Source: Pascua guehoae | Taxonomy: Eukaryota > Basidiomycota > Tremellomycetes > Trichosporonales > Trichosporonaceae | NCBI GenBank assembly: GCA_001600415.1 | Contig: BCJX01000003.1 | Coordinates: forward strand, 2,666,761 to 2,730,760 | DNA length: 64,000 bases | Direction: 5' to 3' | Shown here: positions 50,393 to 59,257 of the stretch, in pieces | How positions within the stretch are numbered: position 1 is the first letter of the stretch | Layout: every line of letters starts with the position of its first letter | Position numbers and translations under genes: made by a program | The notes under the pieces: generated by a model | What the model was told of the DNA's origin: nothing | The model's database searches: none | What the model saw: the letters and a program-made list of their open reading frames with translations, nothing else

Positions 50393-52448
50393 AATTTGGA
50401 GCCCATTATGGGGCTTGCTCTTGAAGCGAAAGCCGCGCCTGCTGGAGAAAGGGGAGCAGTGTGGATGACAGGTGGGGCGAGTTTGGAGAAGAACTCAGAA
50501 GACAGTGCGGCACTGCTGCGATCAAGACCAAAACTCGAAGGCAAGCATGGCGCTGCCCACTCGAGAGACTGAGATATGAGGGCCAGCGCGGCACTGCCAT
50601 ACCACAAATGAGACCCAGGGGCTAGTGCGGCGTGGCCATACTAAGGATGAGATACAAGGGCCACCTCGGCGCTATGATGCATATAGAAACAAAAGACCAA
50701 GACCCGAGCGCAAGCGCAGCGCTGCCCTCTCTACAAGACCAAGACCCAAGTGCAAGCACGGCGCTGCCCTCTCTACAAGACCGAGACCCGAGGACAAGCG
50801 CGGCACTGTCCTCTCAAGGGGAACAAGGCTCAGAGGGCAGGTGTAGGGCTGCCACGAGATGCGGTGTTCGTCTGTTCCCGACCTTCGACCGCCTGGCAAG
50901 GCTGAAAAATGGGGCAGGCAGGGGACGCAACAACTGCGTCCCTTGCAAGCCCGCAGGGCCGCGAAAATTGCGTTCTGTGCAAGCCTGCGGTCATCAATCC
51001 CAGATGACGACCGCATGGTGGCACACAAGAGGAGGTGACCGCGACTCGCCGGAGGCAGAGGCGCCTTCGGACACAAGTCCTCTCGGATCGATCCGACGCC
51101 GGAAAACCTGCATGAAGTTTTATGTCAAACACCAACATGCCGACGGGACGACCCGGAAACACGTGCACGAACTCTGCGAGCCGGATGAGCAGACGTGCCA
51201 GCTGCAATGGCCATGAGGAGCAGTAGCGCCCGCCTGATGGCGCTCCACTCTGGGGCGCGCAAGGCCGAGGGTGCATGCAAGAACATTGGCAAGTACGAGC
51301 TGTACCACCCAGGGTTCAGGGGGTGGGACTCGGGGGCCGGCGGGTCCTACCATGCCAGGGGAATGAAAGTCGAAGGCCGCCCACGGGGACGGGGCCAGGC
51401 AGAAAAAGGGCAGCGGGCAGCAGCCCAGACAACTGCGTCCCATGCAGACCTGCAGGGGCGCGACAACTGCGTCCCCTGCAAGCCGGCGGCTGCCAATACC
51501 GCGAGTCGGCCAAGCCCGGCAATCAAAGCCAAAAGTGTCGGGCCACCGGGGGCGAAAGCCGCCCACTGATATGGGAGGCCAGCATAGAGCTGCAGTGTTG
51601 AAACCGAGACTCGGGGGCGAGCGCGGTGTGGCCTCTAAAGAGGGGCGGTCGAGGCTTGAGGGAGGGAAGGCAGGCGCGGCACCATTGCCCCCCCCCAAGC
51701 CAAGGAGGTGGTGTTGAATGGAGGCATGGAGGACTCCCACTCACTATGCACAGCAGCTTGGGGACATGTGAAGCTAGGAAGGCAGTGTCGGAGCCCAAAT
51801 GGCTCACACGCACAAAGGCAGCGCAGGCGCCTCATTGGTGCCGCCCTCGGCCCTTATCCTTGCAATTGGGAATTGAGGCGCATCTCCAGTTCGATGTACA
51901 GCAGGTAGAGAAGGGCATGAGAGGTGGGTGGGCAGCTTGGCCCGGGTCCGTCCGGTTTCGGGCTTGTCGGGATGGGGTCAGGGACTTGAGTGGGGAAGGG
52001 GTTAAAAAGTCCCAGCACGCAGGCTGGGGAATGGGTCTCGATGCACGGTCCCTAGAGCCAACCCACGACGAAATCCCCCCCCCAACCCCCGGGTGGTCTG
52101 TGAGTTTGTTGACTGGGAGGGGGCATGGACCCCCCCCCCCTCGACTCCACTTTCATGGGTCCCATGCCACGAGGCACGGCACATGAAAAACCCAGGCCCA
52201 TAGTCCATCGCCACGATGCAAGGAGAACGACGGGCCCTCCTTTGAGTCAGAAAAAGGAGATTCTCGGTCGGGCGATTGCTTTTACTCACCAGGTCTCCGA
52301 CACTCCTCAACCTGCTCAAGGACTACCAGGAGCAACAGCTTGCTCCGACCCCAACCACCGAAAACTGCCCCTCGACCAGTGAAGAAACTACGGCCGGCCA
52401 CTCTCGAAGCTGCCCTCAGAGGACTCGTGACTCGACCCTGCTCTTCTC
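50393..52448 (+). other. Leader/repeat region of the gag element
   Basis: No recognisable domain. Contains ~45-bp repeats (GCGCTGCCCTCTCTACAAGACC) at about 50690-50790 and repeated AACTGCGTCCCNTGCAAGCC phrases at about 50930-51490. Also one open stretch rich in Cys/His (to 51216) that I do not trust as a gene. Confidence 0.4.
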
Positions 52449-53466
52449 TTGCCCAAGGACAGCAACGACACCGACCTAGCACAGCGCGAGCCAAGGATGC
52501 TGATGAACCCAGCAACAGAACCGATGGTTGGCGGTGTACCGCCGCCTGGATTCGCGAACAGGGCCCCGCCGCCACACTTGGACATCAGGACAGCGGCGAG
52601 ACAGGTGAGTGGCGAGTGGAGGGGTGGAGGAGAGGACGAGAGAGAGAGAAATGCTAGCCCGGAGCAAGCTGGAGGGGCTCATGGCAACGTGAGCTGCGGC
52701 GGTTCAATGTCAAAGGACCCCGCTACCAAGAGAGATGGCCTGGCCCCTCTTGAGGACCCAAAAGAGCATACGCCCTTGGGTCTTGGTGCGCAAGCTGCAG
52801 TGCTAGCCACTGGTGCAGCCGTTGGCAGGGAAGAGGATAACCCCTCTGCTGGAGACTGGTCCCACGTTCCTGTGGTGTCTCCCGGAGCCCCCACCACCCA
52901 CTTTGGTGAGGGGGCAGCAGTTGTTGAAGAGTGTGAGCAGAGGACGCTAGCGTCTGAGCTCGATCATGCCGAGGCTGGCACAGCTGCTGCCCGGTGGACA
53001 GTGTATCAGAGCCCGCCCCCAGCCATAAGCAGCAGGGGCCGAAGTTATGAATCTCATGCTCCAACCAACCAGGAATCGACTGGCACCCCGCGTGTCGGGC
53101 TTCAAACGAGAGAGATGGAGATGGGCCGTTACGCCACGCATGCTGCGCACGCAGCAGAAGAGCGAGACTCTGGCGAGGGTTGGAGGACTGGGTGGGCCCT
53201 CCGACAGCTGTGCTATGAGGAGCAAGAGAAGTATGCCTGAAGGTCAGCTCGGGGATACGAGGTTGAGGGCCAGAGCAAGAGTAGCGAAGAGGTGGTTGGT
53301 AAGAAGGTGACCTACCATTCGATGCCCGCTCTTGGAGGGCACAAAGCGAGGGTCTGGGACCTCAATGGTGCTACTCTCGCCGACCACCTAGAGTGGTTCA
53401 ATGATGCTGCCGAGGCCACGGGGTTGACGGGAGGGGAGAGAATGAGTCTCTACCCCAAGTATGTGC

Positions 53467-54330
53467 TGTAAGACGCTGAAATGGGGTCGTGGTAGATGGA
53501 TTAGGTAATGGTCAGAATCAATTGGGATTGACGTTTGTAGATCGATATCTGTCGAGATAGCGCATTGGACAAGATGCAGGAATGAAGGTACCACAGATAG
53601 TCACGATAACGGAAAGTAGAAAGTTGTCGTGCGACTTGTATCGGGTATGCGGTGATGAGGTAGGAATTGGATAAGTCTACCGAACTATAGCTAAGGGCTA
53701 TAGAGTGAAGCTACGTATGAGTTTAGATTGTTGCAGGGATCAGACACTAAGTCGGTCTCTTCTTATCCCCGCAACGCCCCGGACCAAACATCCCTTGTTC
53801 CTAGTTGTCACGACTTGTTTACCCTTGACTTGTTTATCTTCTTTGACCCGTTTTGATTGCTATGGCTCGATAGTAGAGATACTGATGCGTCGTCTACTGG
53901 GTCACAGGTCCTAATCCTTCTGTCAAGGTTCCTGATGGATGTGACCTTGTGTTAGGTCGCATGATATCGTTCGATATTGATGGTTCATGGGATGTCATCC
54001 TTTCGTTGTCTTGTGACTGGTAGTACCACCTTGTGACGATGCTTGGGCGACTCGTGACCGACACATGTGGCTGGTGGTCGTACGAGGTTGCCAACTGGTA
54101 CCATCCATTGATCGATGATGCTCGTTGGTGAGAACTTGTGACCGACGCTTGTGGCTGGTTGTTATATGGTGTTGCCAACTAGTGTCATCCATTGATTGTG
54201 GGCTTGTCGGTTGAACGATCCTTCATCGGGATTGTCGCCGTTCATCCGATTGATTCCGTTGTCCTTGGATATCGAGGGATATCTATCGATATTGTATGTC
54301 CTTAGTACGTGCGATATCTTGGTTGTTACA
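53467..54330. mobile_element. Solo LTR of the chromovirus 2 family inside the gag gene
   Basis: 864 bp, TGTAAGACG...TTGGTTGTTACA, flanked by exact 5-bp duplication TGTGC (53462-53466, 54331-54335). It is a close copy, over its whole length, of the LTR at 57995-58859. Confidence 0.95.
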
Positions 54331-55869
54331 TGTGCTTATTGAAAAGAGGCATCAGTTTGCCGCGGTCATGAAGGCCATGAATGTCCGAAGTTGGGAGGCA
54401 TTCCAGGAGGAGCTACAGGAGAGATACTACGATCCTACAAGGGCGCCGGTGACGGCAAAGGACCTGGAGGAGCTTGCTGCGCAGCAGTTGGTGAAAGGAT
54501 TAACAGAGCAAGGAGATGTCATGCGGTACACAGAGGAGTTTGCCCTCTTGATCGAGCAGTACCGGAGGTTGGAGGAGTACATGGCCAAAGTAGTGGACCA
54601 TTGCTACTTTAGCAGCTTTCCCCACTCGCTCATGCAGGAGGTGAAGATGGCAAACAAGAGCAGGTGGAGGAGTGAAGGATGGGATGGGAAGAGTATTCCC
54701 TGCTGGAAACAGGTGGAGAAGGTGCTCTTGGAGTATTTCTCCCCGGAGAATGAGATGGTGCAGCTGAGGATGGGGAAGGGTGAGGCGGCCCAGAGTCTTC
54801 GTAACCAGGTGCGATGAGGAGAAGAGGCTTTAGCTCGCTATCGCAGCAGGCTCAAAGGGGAGAAGTTGATCCAGATCGGTGGGGATGGAGTGATGTTCGC
54901 TTTCACCGAGGGCCTGAGCGGGATGCGGGTACCCAAGAAGCCAGGCACGATGAAGGAGATAATAGAAGGGATGAAGAAGCTGAAGGTGGAGCATGTCAGT
55001 GCGGCACTGCCTCAACGTAGAGAGGTGGAGAGGGAGTATCAGGAGCATTGGGTGAGGCTCAACCAGGTGCAGCCCAGAGTGGCCAAAGCGTGGTTGCCGA
55101 GTTTGAGGAGTGAGTTACTGGACAACCACAAGGCACATCAGGTGTTGTCCACCGCCTGGATGACCCTGGCGCACAAGGGGCCAAGGAGCGCGGAGTATGC
55201 TGAGGTGTATACCATGGCTGCGATAGAGTCTCCCAACGTGTTGGGAAAGCTGGTAGCCCCCGTCCTTGAGAGCAGCTACTACTCCTCGAGCTCCCTGGGA
55301 GGAGGAACCGTGTACGCACTGCGACCCGTGCCATGGCCTGTGTTCCAGCGGCCACCATGGAACGGCCAAAGGCTGCAGTTTGTGCCCAGAGGCCTGGGGC
55401 CAAGGCTCTCCACTCCCGCGCCAACCAAACCCCGGATCGAAAACGCTGCTGCAGAAGCCAAAATGGCGGCGGTGGGCCAGTTGCCTGGAGGAGGGGAGGA
55501 GGCCAGCAACCGGTGGGCCCGAGGCCTTTCACGTTCCGCCGGAATGAGTGTTTCTGATGTGGGAACCTGGGTCACTTTGTGGGCAAATGTCGGAAGCTGC
55601 AGGAGGTCCTGGACTTGGGCGAAGTCCGGTACTGCGAAGAAGTGCCAGGGTGAAAGAGCAGGCCCATCGTGTGGGTGGGAGGACCGCAAGTCAGAGAGAT
55701 GGTGGGGCGACACCCTACCCAGGGTAACCGGCATGCCTGTGTCGCCGAGAGTCTCGCAGAGGTGAAGCAGCGCATGGCTGAGGCGGCGGCACTGAATGCG
55801 GAATGGTACCAGGAGGCAGTAGAGATGGGGTGGGAGGAAGAGATGGAGGAGGCATGCTTTGGCAAAGTA

Positions 55870-57228
55870 CCATCACTCTAAGTTGGTTCCATCCTCGCGA
55901 TGGAAAACCTGCTTCTCGCGATGAAAACCATCGAGCCCGACTTCATTTTTCTCAACAACCATGCATGCTAGACTACTGAAACCTGGTGCTTTCGATAGCT
56001 ACATGCATGGGCTATCAGAATATCAAGTTACTTTCCTGTATGCATTCCATTGGCAGCAATAACAGCCTCAGGTCTGCCAACCATACCCAGAATGATGTTG
56101 TTAATCTCTTTCTGGGTTATCTTGTTGTATTCGTCGACCACTGCGTCCCAATGGCCATCGAGGGTCGTCGCCTGAGGGTACCGCTTTGCAACCCTGGCCT
56201 TGAGGATGACCCAGACTGTCTCAATGGCGTTTAAGTCAGGGGAACGGGGTGGGTGGCTGAGGCGGCTGATGCCACAAGCGACCCTGACAGCGTTTGATTT
56301 GCATGCATTGTGCGCAGGGGCATTATCTTTGACAGTTAAGGGTTCGGCGACATCCTTGGCAACCTCGGCGAAGTACCCTGCAAGCCGATCCTGCAGGACA
56401 AGCTTGGAATAGTGAGTAGCATTCATGTTGATCTTTTCGCCCTGATGAAGGGTGGCGTCCTCGGCCCTTGCGGTAGTGTCAAGCTGCATTAAAGGGAACT
56501 TGAAACCATAGGCAATCACTCCCCAGACCATAAAGGACTTGCGGTCAGGTGCAAACTTGACCCTCATGTTCTTAGGGATGAAGGCCCTGCCTCGGTGGCG
56601 AACGACACGCTCTCGGACCTGGTGGCTGATTTGAAACGAAGCCTCATCGGTGAAAATGGCCCTGCGCCAGTCGAAATTCAGGTAACAGTGAGCCCACTCA
56701 AGCCGCTGAACCCTGGTGGCTTCAGTGATATGAAAGCGGCGCCGAGCGATGTAAGATTTGAGCCCTGAGTCGCCGAGGTAGGTCGCCAGGGTTGAGGAGT
56801 GGACCCCATGTTCGGCTGCAGCCACGTTCTGGCCGTAAAAAGGGTTCTTTTCGAAGTCCCTGTTGATCTTGCGACAAGTGCGGATGTTGAGCTTCTTCTT
56901 GGACCCTTTGTAACGAGGGTAAACATTGCCGTGGGTGCGCCAATGCCTGAGAATGTCTTGGACTGTCGAACGAGGGACACCAACATCCTGAGCGGTGCGG
57001 CGCTCGCTCCCTGAGTACTTGTAGGCCTGAACGACTTTGCCTCGAGTGCTGGGGGTCATAGGGGAAGGCATTGTGGCTTGGGAAGCACCCTGTGCCTCGT
57101 TAGGGCTTATATCCTGCCTAATGGGTGTAAACAACGAGCTTGCAAACATCGGTGTTTCGGAGATTGCATGAAATGGACACATGTATTTGCGTTTATCATG
57201 TGTGGGCAGAACCAACTTAGAGTGACGG
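55870..57228 (-). mobile_element. Tc1/mariner element with near-perfect TIRs
   Basis: 1359 bp bounded by TA on both sides (55868-55869, 57229-57230). Terminal inverted repeats: left CCATCACTCTAAGTTGGTTC, right (complement) CCGTCACTCTAAGTTGGTTC, 19 of 20 identical. Taking out the element plus one TA rejoins the interrupted gag frame (…FGKV then CATDEYG…). It contains one transposase gene and no stops, so it looks recent. Confidence 0.95.
56028..57071 (-). CDS. Tc1-type DD34E transposase, apparently intact
   Basis: 347 residues, no intron, no break. The N-terminus carries helix-turn-helix segments (GKVVQAYKYSGSERRTAQDV; GVPRSTVQDILRHW) for TIR binding. The catalytic triad is visible: IFTDEASF (Asp), TVKDNAPAHN (Asp), and SPDLNAIETVW (Glu), with 34 residues between the second Asp and the Glu, which defines the Tc1 DD34E class. 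The family cuts and pastes into TA. The frame runs upstream past the start, but Met at 57071 sits just inside the element and gives the usual length. It is the only undamaged transposition enzyme in the window. Confidence 0.95.
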   Translation of the reverse strand: MPSPMTPSTRGKVVQAYKYSGSERRTAQDVGVPRSTVQDILRHWRTHGNVYPRYKGSKKKLNIRTCRKINRDFEKNPFYGQNVAAAEHGVHSSTLATYLGDSGLKSYIARRRFHITEATRVQRLEWAHCYLNFDWRRAIFTDEASFQISHQVRERVVRHRGRAFIPKNMRVKFAPDRKSFMVWGVIAYGFKFPLMQLDTTARAEDATLHQGEKINMNATHYSKLVLQDRLAGYFAEVAKDVAEPLTVKDNAPAHNACKSNAVRVACGISRLSHPPRSPDLNAIETVWVILKARVAKRYPQATTLDGHWDAVVDEYNKITQKEINNIILGMVGRPEAVIAANGMHTGK

Positions 57229-57994
57229 TATGTGCCACTGACGAGTATGGTCCCAAGTATGAGGACGAGGAGGAGGGGGACTACTATGTGGACGAGGTGG
57301 GGGTGGAATGGGATGGAGAATACGAGGTGGCCTTGGGATCGGTTGTCGCATGGGACGAGCTGCCTGGGGAAGCAAGTGTCGAGGCCCAGAGGTCGCACCA
57401 CGACGAAAATGCCGAGCTCATGGCCTTTCTTATGGAAAAGGTGCGGGCGTCGGAGGCGCGATGTGGGGGAACGGAGGTAGAGGTGGCCGCTGCGGATAAA
57501 CGCGCCACCAGCATTGGTGATAGCCACACTACCCCCTACGCCAAAGAGCAGCCGAAGAGGGGAACTGTGGTGCCGAAAGGTGCGCTGGCCCCTGCTTGCG
57601 GCAAGCTAGTCCCTTTGACTAAGGACCGGCAGCCCAGGGTGATTCGCATTAGCGGAAACCCATCCCTGCCGGGGAGGGCGAGAGTTGGGGTGAAGGTGGT
57701 GCAGCTGGCTTTGGCTCCTTCCCCGAAGGCGGCCAGCCTGTCCGCAAGTAAGAAGCTAGGGGCAAAGCCTGTCACACCGGAAGTGGCGAAGGGTGAGACA
57801 GGTAGGAGCAAGTACGCCAAGATCAATATGGACATGACCCATGACGTAGACCCTGTCGAGGTCTGTAAGCGGCTGGTGTACTCATCAGCCGGGCAGGGAA
57901 TAGTGCTAACGCTTGCGGACCTCGTGGCATTGTCCCCGTTCTTCGCTCGCTATCTCTGCAGAGCCATGGACAAGCCAGTACCAGTGGAAGAGGC

Positions 57995-58859
57995 TGTAAG
58001 ACCCCGAAATGGGGTCGTGGTAGATGGATTAGGTAAGAGGCAGAAGCAATTGAGATTGACATTTATCGATTGATATCTGTCGAGATAGCGCGTTGGATGA
58101 GATGCGGGAGCAAAGGTACTGCGGAGAGTCACAACAATGGAAGGTACGACATTGTCGTGCGACTTGTATCGGATGTGTGGTGATGAGATAGCAATTGGAT
58201 AAGTCTATCGAACTATAGCTAAGGGCTATAGAGTGAAGCTACGTATGAGTTTAGATTGTTGCGGGGATCAGACGCTAAGTCGGTCTCTTCTTATCCCCAC
58301 AACACCCCAGACCAAACATCCCTTGTTCCTAGTTGTCACGACTTGTTTATCCTCGACTTGTTTATCTTCCATGACCCATTCTGATTGAGATATCCCTATA
58401 GTAGAGACGCTGACGCGTCATCTACTGGGTCACGGGTCCCAGTCTTCCTAGTGAGGGTCCTGATGGACGCGACCTCGTAGTAGGTCACATGATTGTCGTT
58501 CGATATCGATGTATCATGGGATGTTGTCTCTTGGTCGTCTTGTGACTTCTCACAAGGTCATGAGGATCTCACGTGGTATCTTGTGACCGACACGTGTGGC
58601 TGGTTATCATATGGTGTTGCCAACTAGTGTCGTCCATTGATCGATGGTGCTCGTTGGTGGGGACTCGTGACTGACGCTTGTGGCTGGTTGTTGTATGGTG
58701 TTGCCAACTAGTGTCGTCCATTGATGAATGGCTTATCGGTTGAGTGATCCTTCATTGGGATTGTCACTGTTCGTCTGATTGATTCTGTTGTCCTTGGATA
58801 TCGATTGATATCTATCGATATTGTGCATCTTTGGTGCGCATGATATCTTGGTTGTTACA
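57995..58859 (-). mobile_element. 3' LTR of chromovirus 2
   Basis: 865 bp, on the plus strand TGTAAGACCCC...TTGGTTGTTACA. On the minus strand it is immediately preceded by a polypurine tract (58864-58874), placing it at the 3' end of a minus-strand element. Left flank GAGGC (57990-57994) is the predicted duplication; its partner should lie beyond 64000. Confidence 0.88.
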
Positions 58860-58875
58860 GTAGCCCCCTCCTCCA
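58860..58875 (-). promoter_or_regulatory. Polypurine tract next to the 3' LTR
   Basis: Minus-strand GGAGGAGGGGG followed by CTAC and then the LTR start TGTAACA. In LTR retroelements this primes plus-strand DNA synthesis, and it fixes the orientation of chromovirus 2. Confidence 0.75.
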
Positions 58876-59257
58876 GGGTCGAGCCTCCTGGCGAGCCGTT
58901 ATAGACAGATTTCCATGGATTTAATCGAGATGTTTTTCTATTGATAATTTTGAAGAGGGACGTCATTGTGTGTTTTTGTTGTGTGTGTGGCGTGGTAGTC
59001 GCAAGGCCTGGTGATGTGATCGTGTGTGGGGCGTGTTGTCCATTCCCCACGGGCCAGAAGCAAATTGAGGGTGCTGATGTGCCGAGCGAGGCCCGTCTGA
59101 CAGTCACATATACCTGTCGACCTGTATCTTCATCTTCTCTTTTCCCCACTTCCTCACTACCACCCACAACACCTTCCTTTCTTGCCCCTCTACTCCTTTT
59201 TATCATTTTCTGTTTCTCTATCATTCTCTGTCGACATCCTAGCATCTCCTCGTCATC

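Larger units (their letters stand above)
52449..57994 (+). pseudogene. Gag-type gene of a plus-strand retroelement, broken by three insertions
   Basis: A disordered acidic N-terminus leads to a Gag-like core (DLNGATLADHLEWFND, then MNVRSWEAFQEELQERYYDP, LEELAAQQLVKGLTEQGDVMRY), a CCHC zinc knuckle at 55549-55590 (C-x2-C-GNLGH-x4-C) and a C-terminal part ending in VCKRLVYSSAGQGIVLTLADL, like the DUF4100-type segment of basidiomycete Gypsy Gag-proteases. Breaks: TGA at 53238, 54815 and inside the knuckle at 55555, and a frameshift near 55.4 kb. Inserted elements: the solo LTR at 53467, Tc1 at 55870 and chromovirus 2 at 57995. Setting the solo LTR and Tc1 aside restores frame at both points, which fixes their insertion sites. 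Confidence 0.8.

Noticed and set aside
50632..51216. Cys/His-containing frame at the start of the gag element
   Set aside because: It is largely encoded by local DNA repeats; no conserved domain or stable start could be argued.
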